From NCBI GenBank assembly GCA_963709355.1, contig CAVPVY010000005.1:310001-374000 (forward strand): a stretch of 64,000 bases of DNA. Reading direction: 5' to 3'. The position numbers were made by a program, and so were the translations under genes. Below, piece after piece: positions 35,551-44,976 of the stretch (the first letter of the stretch is position 1; every line of letters begins with the position of its first letter). Source of the stretch: PLOWO2-12-38-17 sp963709355. GTDB taxonomy: Bacteria > Planctomycetota > Brocadiia > Brocadiales > Brocadiaceae. The notes below the pieces were generated by a model. The model saw nothing but the letters and a program-made list of their open reading frames with translations, was not told the origin of the DNA and searched no databases.

Positions 35551-35881
35551 TCTTTTAGCACATATAAATTTTTGGATTATTCTCGGCTTTATTGGACAGC
35601 TTTTGTTTGGCTCAAGGTTTTTTGTCCAGTGGATCGCTTCAGAGAAGCGTGGTGAAAGCATTATTCCAGAAGTATTCTGGTACATAAGTATGGGGGGGAG
35701 TGCAATATTATTAACTTACGCAATTTACAGACGCGACCCTGTATTTATCATGGGACAATTTTCGGGCCTTTTCATTTATATTCGTAACATCATGCTGATT
35801 TACAAGAAAAAGAGATTGCTGGCTACGGCAACTGGAGAGGAAGGGCTGGACAAATATTCTGCAAAATCAAAAACTTTTTAA
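35543..35881 (+). CDS. LAB_N domain membrane protein (lipid A biosynthesis N-terminal-like)
   Basis: A 112-residue protein with about three transmembrane helices and the LAB_N pattern: FWIILGFIGQLLFGSRFFVQWIASEKRGESIIPEVFWYISMGGSAILLTYAIYRRDPVFIMGQFSGLFIYIRNIMLI. The domain occurs alone next to glycosyltransferases and at the N-terminus of some lipid A enzymes. Overlap with the GT2 gene shows translational coupling. It probably assists in membrane glycolipid modification or flipping. Confidence 0.82.
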   Translation: MINLLAHINFWIILGFIGQLLFGSRFFVQWIASEKRGESIIPEVFWYISMGGSAILLTYAIYRRDPVFIMGQFSGLFIYIRNIMLIYKKKRLLATATGEEGLDKYSAKSKTF

Positions 35882-35983
35882 TGGCTGGTCAAAACAGTAG
35901 TTCCGAATGGATAATAAACATGGATTACGGAAAACTTCCATTATTTATAAATGAGTAATTTTTAGTTTTTTTCGATATATTAA

Positions 35984-37054
35984 GTGAAAAAATATTTTTT
36001 CGCTTTTATTATAGTATTTTTAGCTTCGTCGTGTAATTACATAGAAGAGCGTTCCACACCGCATGTCAAAACACCCTATGCTTTCCGGAATACGGATATA
36101 GCAACCATAGCAATATTGCCGTTCAAGAATAAAACAGAGAAAAAGGACGTGGAAGATATTTTGCGAAAGTGTTTCTTCTCAAATCTCAGTTTAAAGGGTT
36201 ACGAAGTACTAAAACTGGAGGAAGTTGACGAACGGCTCAATCTGGCTGGGATTAATGCGAAGAAGCTCGATAGCGAGGCTGTGTACAAGGTTGGCAGAAT
36301 AGTTAAGGCAGATGCCATTGTTTACGGCGTTGTTACAAAATGCTGTAAAAATTTTTATGGTGTATATTCTCAGGTAGTACTCGGTGCAGAAATTAAGATA
36401 GTAGAGGTGAAAAATTCCGTGGTAATCTGGCAGGCCGATCATACAGAAAAAACACACAGCGATGCTATACCTGTATCTCCGTTCAGCATTCCGGAGGCGG
36501 TTGTTGATAGTTCAATGAATGTAAGAGAAAAGGTAATTGCAGAGACTGCGGACAGGTTAGTAAAAAAGTTTATTGTTTCTATTCCAGGAAAAAGTTTTAG
36601 TTCTCCAATCAGCGCCAATGTAATTTCAATCAAACAAGGGAATTCTTCTATGGAGGTGTACTACAGAGTACAGACTGGTGATACATTATCTAGTATATCT
36701 TTAAAATTCTATGATGACGTTTTAAAGGCGGATGAAATCAGAAGAGTAAACAGCGGTATATATGAAGAAACATTGACGGCAGGACAGGAAATGATTATCC
36801 CTGATATACCAATTATTGAGAATATTGAGGATGTGAAACAGATAGATAAGACAAAATATAAGAGGGCAGTATACCGTGTAAAATGGGGTGATAGCTTTTA
36901 TAATGTTGCGTCAAAGATATTCAATGATGGAAAGAGATGGACGATAATTTATGATGCCAACAGGCATGAAATAAAAGATGTAAAAGACCTTCCGGTTGGT
37001 CAGGTATTAATAATACCAATAGTCATACCTGCATCCGATTCATTTATCGAATAA
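35984..37054 (+). CDS. Lipoprotein with GNA1162-like domain and two LysM domains
   Basis: A 356-residue protein starting at a GTG, with a lipoprotein signal (KKYFFAFIIVFLASSC; Cys17). The first part (IATIAILPFKNKTEKKDVEDILRKCFFSNLSLKGYEVL...VVKADAIVYGVV) resembles GNA1162/DUF799-type envelope lipoproteins. Two LysM peptidoglycan-binding domains follow (YYRVQTGDTLSSISLKFYDD near 225 and VYRVKWGDSFYNVASKIFND near 295). It is expected in the periplasm or outer membrane, bound to peptidoglycan. No strong ribosome-binding site is seen. It converges on lpxD. Confidence 0.78.
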   Translation: MKKYFFAFIIVFLASSCNYIEERSTPHVKTPYAFRNTDIATIAILPFKNKTEKKDVEDILRKCFFSNLSLKGYEVLKLEEVDERLNLAGINAKKLDSEAVYKVGRIVKADAIVYGVVTKCCKNFYGVYSQVVLGAEIKIVEVKNSVVIWQADHTEKTHSDAIPVSPFSIPEAVVDSSMNVREKVIAETADRLVKKFIVSIPGKSFSSPISANVISIKQGNSSMEVYYRVQTGDTLSSISLKFYDDVLKADEIRRVNSGIYEETLTAGQEMIIPDIPIIENIEDVKQIDKTKYKRAVYRVKWGDSFYNVASKIFNDGKRWTIIYDANRHEIKDVKDLPVGQVLIIPIVIPASDSFIE

Positions 37055-37122
37055 ATACCTTTCAGTGCGTCTATTTTTTACAAGTACTTTATCAAAAATA
37101 TTTATAGGTGTTTAATCAGCTA

Positions 37123-38130
37123 TTAGGATGTCTGTATAAGTTTTTTGATGGTTTCATACATTTCGGGTAATTTCTTAATTAATACCTGTATGCGCTTTTC
37201 TGTGTTGATAGGCTTGGCAGGAGAACCCCAAACAATAGAATCATGCTCCAGACTCTTATAAACGTTTGAGCCTCCGCCGATAACGCAGTTATCACCGATA
37301 ATAACATGGTCGGTGATACCAACATCCTCAGCAATCATGACGTTTTTCCCTATCTTTGTGCTTCCCGCAACCTTGGCATAAGCGACGAGCAATGTATTGT
37401 CTCCTATCAATACGTTGTGGGCAATATGAGAGTGATTGTCTATCTTCACCCCGTTCCCGATAACCGTTTTATCAAGTGCAGCACGGCAAATCGTCACCAT
37501 GGATCCGATTTCAACATCATCTCCTATCTCAACAGTTCCTATCTGTGGAATTTTTTTGTGCCTCCCGTTTATTTGAAGATAACCGAACCCATCGTCGCCA
37601 ATAACGCTATTACAATGGATGACAACACGCTTCCCGATTATGACACACTCTCTTATAGCTACATTGGCATATATAGTGGAATCATCTCCAACACAGCTTT
37701 TTGTACCAATAAACACGTTTGGATAAATTATAACATTATTCCCTATGTTTACGTGGTCTTCTATAACCACATGCGCTCCGATGGATACCCCTTTTCCTAT
37801 TATAGTTTCTTTGCTTATAACGGCGGTGGGATGTATTCCGGCGGGTCGGGGAAAATGTTCTTTCTGGAAATCTTCGATAAATCTGATAAATGTCAGAAAC
37901 GGATTTTCAACTACTATCTGCGGTTTTTTAAGTTCTTGAATCTCCCTGTGTACAACTATCGCCGCAGCTTTAGAAACCAGCGCCTGTGGTATTAAACTAT
38001 CGTTTTTAATAAATGTTATATCTCCTTCTTTTGCGGCTTCAATACTGGCGATACCTGTAATGACAACGTCTCTGCTACCTATGATTTCCCCGCCTGTTAT
38101 TGTTTGAATTTGTTTTAGTGTATATTCCAT
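37123..38130 (-). CDS. lpxD: UDP-3-O-acylglucosamine N-acyltransferase
   Basis: Third acylation step of lipid A synthesis. The 335-residue protein has the LpxD N-terminal uridine-binding domain (TGGEIIGSRDVVITGIASIEAAKEGDITFI) followed by a left-handed beta helix of hexapeptide repeats (IGKGVSIGAHVVIEDHVNIGNNVIIYPNVFIG...). The active-site His is in KIDNHSHIAHNVLIG, and FGY is present in DDGFGYLQ. Length is typical. It stands alone on the minus strand between the LysM lipoprotein and glmS genes. Its presence supports a Gram-negative outer membrane with lipid A-type lipid. Confidence 0.93.
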   Translation of the reverse strand: MEYTLKQIQTITGGEIIGSRDVVITGIASIEAAKEGDITFIKNDSLIPQALVSKAAAIVVHREIQELKKPQIVVENPFLTFIRFIEDFQKEHFPRPAGIHPTAVISKETIIGKGVSIGAHVVIEDHVNIGNNVIIYPNVFIGTKSCVGDDSTIYANVAIRECVIIGKRVVIHCNSVIGDDGFGYLQINGRHKKIPQIGTVEIGDDVEIGSMVTICRAALDKTVIGNGVKIDNHSHIAHNVLIGDNTLLVAYAKVAGSTKIGKNVMIAEDVGITDHVIIGDNCVIGGGSNVYKSLEHDSIVWGSPAKPINTEKRIQVLIKKLPEMYETIKKLIQTS

Positions 38131-38306
38131 TACGTACGTTTTTTATTAATGAATTTTTAACATGGGAGCAAGATTTGGAGATATATTTTAAAAAACATCG
38201 TATCACAACCGTAAATGGCTGTCAATTGTAGTTTGATGTTGACAACATAGCTTATTAAAACAATAATATGTCTTAAATTTAATTTGGTTTTAGAGGGTGT
38301 AAATTT

Positions 38307-40133
38307 ATGTGTGGAATTGTCGGATATATCGGACAGAAAGAAGCTGTTAAAGTGCTTATTGATGGGCTTAAGAGGCTCGAATACCGCGGTTATGACTCGG
38401 CTGGTTTAGCGTTTATTAAAAACGGTGGTTTGGGCTGTATAAAAGCAGTAGGTAAGATCGTTGAGCTTGAAAGAAAGCTCAACGGAAATATTATTCATAC
38501 AAATATGGGAATTGCTCATACCAGATGGGCGACTCATGGCGCGCCAACCTTTGAAAACGCCCATCCTCATATTGATTGTAAAAACGAAATTGCCGTGGTG
38601 CATAACGGTATTATTGAGAATTACGATTATTTAAAAACGAAATTGAAGCGAGAAGGGCATATCTTCAGGAGTGAAACAGATACAGAGGTGCTGTCGCATC
38701 TGATTGAAAAATATTTTCATGGCAACCTTGAAATTGCCGTTATGAATGCTTTGAAAGAGGTGGAAGGTACATACGGTATTGCGGTTATATCCACAAAGGA
38801 TAAGCAAAAAATTGTTGCGGCAAGGAAAGGTTCTCCCCTGGCAATAGGCATTGGAAACAAAGAATATTTTATTACTTCCGACGTCTCCGCCTCGCTTGAG
38901 CATACACGCGATGTGGTCTATCTTGATGATAATGAAATTGCCATACTAACTACAAATGGTTATAAGACTAAGACAATAGAAAATATTCCAACTTATAAAA
39001 AAGCAGAGGAAGTATTATGGAATATAGACATGATTGAAAAGGGTGGTTATCCGCATTTTATGCTCAAGGAGATACATGAACAACCCCAGGCGTTAAGAAA
39101 CGCCATGCGCGGAAGGGTGGATAGTTGCAGCTGCTATATAAGGCTTGGAGGATTAATTGGTCACGAAAAGGTATTAAGAGAGGCCAGGCGTATCGTAATT
39201 GCTGCCTGCGGTACATCCTGGCATGCAGGATTGGTTGGTGAATATATGTTAGAAGAAATGACTCGTATACCGGTTGAGGTGGAATATGCCTCTGAATTCC
39301 GTTATCGTAATCCCGTGATTGAGGAAGGCACAGTAATAATTGCTATAAGTCAATCCGGGGAAACGGCGGATACACTTGGCGCAATGCGAGAGGCGAAACA
39401 GAAGGGCGCAAAATTATTTTCGATATGCAACGTAGTTGGCAGCACCATTGCGAGGGAGGCAGATTTTGGAATTTATTTACACATAGGCCCTGAAATTGGG
39501 GTTGCTTCTACAAAGGCGTTTACAGCTCAAATAGCCATTTTGTATCTGTTTACACTGCACATGATGAAACTGAGGCATGCCGAGGTTCCAGTGAATTCCG
39601 ATACGATAAAGGCCGTACAATCTATACCGGATAAGATACAATCAATACTTGACAAGGAGAAGGAAATTGTTGAACTGGCTAAAATATACAAGGATAGTGA
39701 ACATGCCCTTTATCTCGGGAGGGGATACAATTATCCCGTGGCGCTTGAAGGCGCATTGAAATTAAAAGAAATATCTTACGTCCATGCAGAGGGATATCCG
39801 GCCGCAGAGATGAAGCACGGTCCGATTGCCCTTATTAACAAAGATATGCCAGTGATCTTTATCGCCACTCAGGATAAGGTTTATGAAAAGATTATGAACA
39901 ATATTGAAGAGGTAAAATCAAGAGGCGGAAGGGTCATTGCAATTGCGACCGAAGGTGATATGCAGATTATAAAGAAGGTAAACCACGTGTTTTATATTCC
40001 AAAAACTTCCGACGTCCTGACGCCAATTCTTTCTGTAATTCCACTTCAATTACTGGCGTACCACATGGCAGTAATGCGGGGTTGTGACGTTGATAAACCA
40101 AGAAATCTTGCAAAGAGCGTGACGGTTGAATAA
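38307..40133 (+). CDS. glmS: Glutamine-fructose-6-phosphate aminotransferase
   Basis: Makes glucosamine-6-phosphate, the precursor of UDP-GlcNAc for peptidoglycan and lipid A. The 608-residue protein begins MCGIVGYIG, with Cys2 as the glutamine-amidotransferase nucleophile. It has the N-terminal Ntn domain (HTRWATHGAPTFENAHPH) and two SIS isomerase domains (ACGTSWHAGLVGEYMLEE; ISQSGETADT; GRGYNYPVALEGALKLKEISYVHAEGYPAAEMKHGPIAL), ending in DKPRNLAKSVTVE. No glmS ribozyme is recognised in the short leader. It is intact and full length. Confidence 0.96.
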   Translation: MCGIVGYIGQKEAVKVLIDGLKRLEYRGYDSAGLAFIKNGGLGCIKAVGKIVELERKLNGNIIHTNMGIAHTRWATHGAPTFENAHPHIDCKNEIAVVHNGIIENYDYLKTKLKREGHIFRSETDTEVLSHLIEKYFHGNLEIAVMNALKEVEGTYGIAVISTKDKQKIVAARKGSPLAIGIGNKEYFITSDVSASLEHTRDVVYLDDNEIAILTTNGYKTKTIENIPTYKKAEEVLWNIDMIEKGGYPHFMLKEIHEQPQALRNAMRGRVDSCSCYIRLGGLIGHEKVLREARRIVIAACGTSWHAGLVGEYMLEEMTRIPVEVEYASEFRYRNPVIEEGTVIIAISQSGETADTLGAMREAKQKGAKLFSICNVVGSTIAREADFGIYLHIGPEIGVASTKAFTAQIAILYLFTLHMMKLRHAEVPVNSDTIKAVQSIPDKIQSILDKEKEIVELAKIYKDSEHALYLGRGYNYPVALEGALKLKEISYVHAEGYPAAEMKHGPIALINKDMPVIFIATQDKVYEKIMNNIEEVKSRGGRVIAIATEGDMQIIKKVNHVFYIPKTSDVLTPILSVIPLQLLAYHMAVMRGCDVDKPRNLAKSVTVE

Positions 40134-40274
40134 GTTAGTACTTAAATGTAGAAAATTAAAAGTATGGGCAGGTTTTAAACATGTCTCTACAATAACGGCA
40201 TTGCAGGGAACTGTCAAAAATTATTTTTTTGTACAGCCCTCAATTTTAATAATTTTTAGAATCCCTGGAATATA

Positions 40275-41084
40275 TCATTTCCTTATGAGTGGTACAAATC
40301 GGACAGGAATAATGGATTTCTTGATAACCCTTGAAGAAGGGTCTTTGGTGATTAACATCAGGTCTTGTACTTCATACGCGCCGCCCACAGGGATAACCAT
40401 GCGGCCGCCTGGTTTAAGCTGGTCTATAAGTGGTTGAGGGATATGTTCTGCCGCTGCAGTAACTATAATTGCATCGTAAGGTGCATGTTCCTGCCAGCCC
40501 TTATAACCATCACCGACTCTGTTTTCTACGTTATTATAGCCCATCGTTTTTAATAGCCCGGCAGCCTCTTTACCCAAATTCTCAACAATCTCAATTGTAT
40601 ATATCTGTTTTGCCAGTAAGGATAGAATAGCAGCCTGATAGCCGGAACCTGTCCCTATCTCTAACACGACTTCATCCCCGTCTAACTTTAATAATTCCGT
40701 CATAAAAGCGACTATATATGGCTGTGAGATTGTCTGCCCGTAACCAATAGGCACGGGTTGATCATAGTAGCTATAGGAACGATTCCGTTCAGGAATAAAC
40801 AAGTGGCGCGGTATTGTTTCCATAACCTCTAACACCCTTTTATCAGTAATACCGCGTGAAGCAATCTGTTCTTCAACCATCTGTTTCCTCTGTTGCGCAA
40901 AGGCATCTTCGTTCATTATGGCATTCATATAGCCAATGGCTAAAACCCTGTCTTTGTCAGACGTCAACTGTATAACAAGAAAGATTACAATGGCAAAGCA
41001 CAACCCCAGAAACACAAGAACGTTTGCATTCATAGAAATTATTTTCACGATAAAATTACAATTGAAACATCTTCTTTTTTGCAT
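40275..41084 (-). CDS. pcm: Protein-L-isoaspartate O-methyltransferase, membrane-anchored
   Basis: Repairs isoaspartyl residues by SAM-dependent methylation. Motifs: VEEQIASRGITDKRVLEVMETIPRHLFIPE, IGYGQTISQPYIVAFMTELL, VLEIGTGSGYQAAIL (SAM motif I) and APYDAIIVTAAAEHIP. An N-terminal hydrophobic helix (VLVFLGLCFAIVIFLVIQL) suggests export or membrane anchoring, unlike the cytosolic E. coli enzyme. The start is uncertain: ATG at 41084 has an AGGA site and overlaps selD by 40 bases; GTG at 41048 would overlap the selD stop as GTGA; ATG at 41033 is also possible. Confidence 0.88.
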   Translation of the reverse strand: MQKRRCFNCNFIVKIISMNANVLVFLGLCFAIVIFLVIQLTSDKDRVLAIGYMNAIMNEDAFAQQRKQMVEEQIASRGITDKRVLEVMETIPRHLFIPERNRSYSYYDQPVPIGYGQTISQPYIVAFMTELLKLDGDEVVLEIGTGSGYQAAILSLLAKQIYTIEIVENLGKEAAGLLKTMGYNNVENRVGDGYKGWQEHAPYDAIIVTAAAEHIPQPLIDQLKPGGRMVIPVGGAYEVQDLMLITKDPSSRVIKKSIIPVRFVPLIRK

Positions 41085-42139
41085 ACTTTTCCTATTATTT
41101 CAGTTGTTTCTAACCCCTTTTCTTTGAGCTTTAAACACAATGTTTCTGCTTTTTCATCCGTAACGGATATAAGTAAGCCTCCTGAAGTCTGCGCATCAAA
41201 CAGTATATCTACCAGCGTCTCTCTAACATCAGGGTCTATTCTTACAGTGTCTTTCATGTATTTTTTACTCAGTTTTGATACCCACGGTATCAATCCCATT
41301 TTAGCATAGCGTTCGCAGCCATCGAATACAGGTATGCGTCCTGCAGAAAATTGTAATGTTACCTTACTGGCTTCTGCCATTTCATACGCATGACCCATAA
41401 GACCGAAACCAGTTATATCTGTACAGGAATTAGCGCCTACTTCCAGCATTGCTTCTGAGGCTGTTTTATTTAACAAGACCATACTTCTGGTTATAAGTAC
41501 TATATGTTCTTCAAGAACTTTGTTGGCTTTTGTTGCCGATATAACAAGGCCTGTACCAAGCGGCTTTGTTAATACCAGCACATCACCAGGACGGGCACCT
41601 GCATTTGTTATAATCTTTTCCGGATGAATAACTCCTGTAACAGATAATCCATATTTGATTTCGTTGTCCTGCAAGGTATGCCCACCGACGACAACTGCGC
41701 CTGCCTCTTTGACCTTATCTGCACCTCCCCTGAGTATTTCCACCAGAATGCTTCTGTCCAGCTTTTTTACAGGGTAACAGAGGATATTCATCGCGGTGAG
41801 TGGTTTGCCTCCCATGGCATAGACATCGCTCAATGCGTTTGCTGCAGCTATCTGTCCGTAGTCATAAGGATCATTTACAACAGGTGTAAAAAAATCCAGC
41901 GTTTGAACCAGCGCCTGGTCTTTGCTGATTTTAAAGATGCCCGCATCCGCAAAAGTCTTTGGACCTACTAATAAGCGCTCATCTGTAAAATCCTGTAAGT
42001 GGTTGATCACATACGCCATGTCTTCAACAGGGATTTTTCCTGCTCAACCACCGCAGGCGGCGTAATCAATCAGTCGCTTTTTTCCAAACACCACAGGTAT
42101 CACCCCCTTTTCTTTTTCATAAAAACGTATCTGTTCCAT
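41045..42139 (-). CDS. selD: Selenophosphate synthetase containing selenocysteine (UGA at 42044-42046)
   Basis: Makes selenophosphate from selenide and ATP for selenocysteine and selenouridine synthesis. The plain open frame starts only at 42019, but ATG at 42139 opens MEQIRFYEKEK...RLIDYAACGG, then an in-frame TGA, then AGKIPVEDMAYV. The TGA falls exactly at the catalytic Cys/Sec position (GCGCK-type motif; Sec32 here, Lys35 following), so I read it as selenocysteine and not a stop. The rest is standard SelD (TLDFFTPVVNDPYDYGQIAAANALSDVYAMGGKP, GGHTLQDNEIKYGL, DITGFGLMGHAYEMA, DAQTSGGLL). With Sec the protein is 364 residues. The start is nine bases after the upstream lipoprotein gene. Confidence 0.9.
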
Positions 42140-42148
42140 TTTATTGTT

Positions 42149-42634
42149 TCACTGGAACCACGAGGTGGACGTTTCTTTCGGATTATACTTTGCATGACAC
42201 TCGTCACAGCTATTCACCACCTTGAAAAATGCAGCGGTTACCATATCTTTATTGTTTTCTTGTGCTGCGCTGATTAACTCCAGTGCGCTCATGTGGAATT
42301 TGACGTCAAGATTCATAAATTCAACAGGCATGTCTTTTTTATTTGAACCTGTGAATGCTACAGGGCTGGAATTTTTAAGTTTCTTTGTATCATGTTTAAT
42401 GGAATTCCAGTCCAGTTTATTAATCGAATCTGACAGATGCTTTAACAGTACCTTGATATCCTTCATATGCACTATGAAGCCCTGCTCGTTTTTGATAAAT
42501 TCAAGTCCTTCGGTTGGATAGGTTTGTTTAACTTCTGAAGAGGCAAGTTTTCTTTCTATGCTTTCAGTTTTATCTTTTCCACATCCGATTATACAAAACA
42601 ATAATAATATAGTAATGATTGATTTTTTAGCCAT
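42149..42634 (-). CDS. Lipoprotein with a C-terminal CxxCH heme site
   Basis: A 161-residue protein with a lipoprotein signal (MAKKSIITILLLFCIIGC; Cys18) and a mostly helical body. A single heme-binding motif, CDECH, lies near residue 142 (VVNSCDECHAKYNP). Helices followed by a C-terminal CxxCH resemble cytochrome c-prime-like (class II) proteins. It is probably a membrane-attached monoheme electron carrier or gas-binding protein outside the cytoplasm. It precedes selD by nine bases on the same strand, so it is likely co-transcribed with selD and pcm, though no functional link is known. Confidence 0.75.
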   Translation of the reverse strand: MAKKSIITILLLFCIIGCGKDKTESIERKLASSEVKQTYPTEGLEFIKNEQGFIVHMKDIKVLLKHLSDSINKLDWNSIKHDTKKLKNSSPVAFTGSNKKDMPVEFMNLDVKFHMSALELISAAQENNKDMVTAAFFKVVNSCDECHAKYNPKETSTSWFQ

Positions 42635-42729
42635 AGCAAATTAATAAATCTCTGAAATAAACGATATAGAAATATGTTGTTTATGCTAAATTGTTTTTCT
42701 CAAGAAAGCAATTGAAATGATTATCTTTG

Positions 42730-43905
42730 TTAAATCATCTTCAATGCCTTTCCAATCTTTTCAAAACGCATTATTGCCCATGTAAGGTCATCCTTGCTGT
42801 GCGTAGCTGAAAGCATCACACGGATACGCGCCTTTCCTGTTGGTACAGTGGGATATCCAATAGCCTGTGCGAAGATGCCTTCTTCAAATAACATCCTGCT
42901 GAAATCTCTGGCAATCTTTGTATCACCAAGCATAATTGGTGTTATAGGCGTTTTTGTATTACCAATGTTGAATCCAGCGTGTTTAATTTTCTCCTGAAAT
43001 AATGCAGTATTTGACCATAATTGCCTTACCAGGGTATCAGATGTAATAAGCGAATCAACCGCAGCAATACATGCCGCCGCGTCGGCGGCAGTTACAGCGC
43101 TTGAGAAGAGAAATGGACGTCCCTTCTGTGCCAGATAATCTGTTAAACTTTTACTCCCTGCAATATAGCCGCCCACAACGCCAAATGCCTTTGACATCGT
43201 ACCCACCTCAATATCAATCTTGCCATGCAGGCCAAAGTGGTCAACAATACCTCTGCCCCCTCGCCCCAATACACCCTCCCCATGTGCATCGTCCACCATT
43301 GTAATTGCCTCGTATTTACCGGCAATCTCCACAATCTCAGGTAATAACGCAATGTCTCCCTCCATACTGAAAACACCGTCGGTAATAATAAGCCTGCGCC
43401 TGGCATTCTTTTCTTCGGAAATCTTCGTTTCAAGGTTTTTGGGATTACAGTGTTCATAGCGCACAATCTTTGCCTTAGAAAGCCGGCACCCGTCAATAAT
43501 ACTCGCATGATTGAGTTCGTCAGAGAAGACAACATCCCCTTCACCAACAATTGCAGGAATAACGGCAAGATTCGCACAGAATCCCGATTGAAAGGTTATT
43601 GTGCTTTCAACTTCCTTAAAGAGTGCAAGTTTTCGTTCCAGTTCCTTGTGCAGAGTCGTTGTCCCTGCAATAGTCCTGACCGCCGCAGGACCTACACCAT
43701 ACATTTCAATAGCCTTTTGCGCTGAAGACTTTAATTGCGGGTTGTTGGCAAATCCGAGATAATTATTTGAACAGAGGTTTAACACCTTCTTTCCGTCAAC
43801 CGTAATCCACGCCCCCTGCGGACCTTCAATCGTGCGGACGTTGATAAAGAGTCCCGCCTCTTTCAGTTTCTCTAATTCTTCTGTAATAAAATCTAATGTG
43901 TTCAT
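42730..43905 (-). CDS. kbl: Glycine C-acetyltransferase (2-amino-3-ketobutyrate CoA ligase)
   Basis: A PLP enzyme that splits 2-amino-3-ketobutyrate with CoA into glycine and acetyl-CoA, the second step of threonine breakdown. The 391-residue protein has the family hallmarks: LNLCSNNYLGFANNPQL, GVGPAAVRTIAGTTTLHKELE, FQSGFCANLAVIPA, MVDDAHGEGVLGRGGRG, and GTMSKAFGVVGGYIAGS with the PLP lysine. It is complete. The first-step enzyme, threonine dehydrogenase, is encoded on the same strand at 49676-50704, about 5.8 kb upstream, separated by an accessory region. Alpha-oxoamine synthase relatives such as BioF are the main alternative. Confidence 0.9.
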   Translation of the reverse strand: MNTLDFITEELEKLKEAGLFINVRTIEGPQGAWITVDGKKVLNLCSNNYLGFANNPQLKSSAQKAIEMYGVGPAAVRTIAGTTTLHKELERKLALFKEVESTITFQSGFCANLAVIPAIVGEGDVVFSDELNHASIIDGCRLSKAKIVRYEHCNPKNLETKISEEKNARRRLIITDGVFSMEGDIALLPEIVEIAGKYEAITMVDDAHGEGVLGRGGRGIVDHFGLHGKIDIEVGTMSKAFGVVGGYIAGSKSLTDYLAQKGRPFLFSSAVTAADAAACIAAVDSLITSDTLVRQLWSNTALFQEKIKHAGFNIGNTKTPITPIMLGDTKIARDFSRMLFEEGIFAQAIGYPTVPTGKARIRVMLSATHSKDDLTWAIMRFEKIGKALKMI

Positions 43906-43994
43906 AATAACCAGCCTTTATTGCTATGCTGTTATCAATCCTTATTTAATGTCAAGCGAAGGTCAAATAATACACGTCGGGAATAATCGCAGAC

Positions 43995-44567
43995 CTATTT
44001 TTCCGCAATCGCCCGTTCAATAATTTCCGGAGTAGCCGGGACATCGCGATGTCCTGCCTTTGACGTGGTAGCAACACTTTCGATTGCGTCAACCACATGC
44101 ATGCCTTCCACAACCTTGCCAAATACGCAATACCCCCAGCCTTCGGGAATTTTTCCTTTGTGATCGAGAAAGAAATTATCAACAGTATTAATGAAAAATT
44201 GAGCAGTGGCAGAATGAGGGTCCGTAGTGCGTGCCATAGCCACAGTGCCACGTTTGTTTTGAAGTCCGTTGTTTGCTTCGTTTTCAATTGCGGCGCGGAC
44301 AGCTTTTTGCTTCATATCTTCGGTAAAACCGCCGCCCTGAATCATAAATCCCTTAATTACCCGGTGAAAGACGGTGCCGTCATAAAATCCGTCTCGCACA
44401 TAGCCAAGAAAATTATCCACCGTTTTCGGCGCTGCTTTTGAGTCAAGCTCCAGTACGATTGTGCCTTTGCTGGTTTCCAGTAAAACACGCAGGTTAGATG
44501 AACTTGCCCATACGGACTGCATAGCACAAAATAAGAGAACAACTATAAGTCCTACAATCTTTTCCAA
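43995..44567 (-). CDS. Exported cyclophilin-type peptidyl-prolyl isomerase
   Basis: A 190-residue protein with a signal peptide (MEKIVGLIVVLLFCAMQSVWA) and a complete cyclophilin domain: VLLETSKGTIVLELDSKAAPKTVDNFLGYVRDGFYDGTVFHRVIKGFMIQGG, GTVAMARTTDPHSATAQFFINTVDN and WGYCVFGKVVEGMHVVDAI. It catalyses proline isomerisation during protein folding, most likely in the periplasm. An AGGAG-type site (complement of CCTCC just right of the start) precedes the ATG. It is the upstream member of a minus-strand group with kbl, the cytochrome-like lipoprotein, selD and pcm. Confidence 0.92.
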   Translation of the reverse strand: MEKIVGLIVVLLFCAMQSVWASSSNLRVLLETSKGTIVLELDSKAAPKTVDNFLGYVRDGFYDGTVFHRVIKGFMIQGGGFTEDMKQKAVRAAIENEANNGLQNKRGTVAMARTTDPHSATAQFFINTVDNFFLDHKGKIPEGWGYCVFGKVVEGMHVVDAIESVATTSKAGHRDVPATPEIIERAIAEK

Positions 44568-44720
44568 AACAGCCCTCCTTTCAGACGATATTTAATAAGA
44601 ATATTTTCCTAATCAAAAACTCACTTTGGTAATCCTTCCAGTTCAATTGCATATTGGATTTCAGAAATTTACATTTAAGGTTGTTTAGGGTAATCAGATT
44701 CCGGGCTATAAAAATTACAG

Positions 44721-44936
44721 AAAAGCTGGTCAGTCCCATTAGATGTTTACAATCTAACAGGGTCATATGGCATCATATTCTTTTACCCCGTTAGAGAGCA
44801 AATCTCTTTAACGGGGTTTACTTTGGGTTATTTATCTCGGCTTTTCAAGCAACCCTCGTCTTTCGTGATATCAATGATGCGCCTTGAACTTTTCCCTTCA
44901 GATATAATTTATCAATTTGAAAGATTCGCTCCCTTA
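44721..44936. repeat. About 200-bp direct repeat, copy A, with two palindromes
   Basis: It shares with 45742-45946, in the same order, the palindrome around TTAGATGTTTACAATCTAAC, then CATATTCTTTTAC, CTCGGCTTTTC, CAACCCTCGTCTTTCGTGAT, CGCCTTGAAC, GATATAATTT and TCAATTTGAAAG. Copy A also has an extra hairpin, ACCCCGTTAGAGA / TCTCTTTAACGGGGT at 44785-44817. The two copies lie on either side of the DUF433/DUF5615 pair, so the pair may have been inserted or duplicated with them. No gene lies inside. Confidence 0.65.
44785..44817. repeat. Palindrome with ACCCCGTTAGAGA arms
   Basis: ACCCCGTTAGAGA, a 5-base loop, and TCTCTTTAACGGGGT form a strong hairpin. The arm is the same sequence as the 14-bp inverted ends (ACCCCGTTAGAGAT) of the GIY-YIG element at 48343-48623. 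It looks like an end-to-end element without a coding region. It might also serve as a transcription terminator. Confidence 0.65.
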
Positions 44937-44976
44937 GACCGTAGACTTAGATTGTGAGGAAGTGTTGAAAATTCTG

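Noticed and set aside
42019..42139. Reading the selD TGA as a stop with a truncated protein starting at 42019
   Set aside because: The frame before the TGA is open from an ATG, ends in the family's active-site context, and the TGA is exactly at the Cys/Sec position, so selenocysteine is the better reading.
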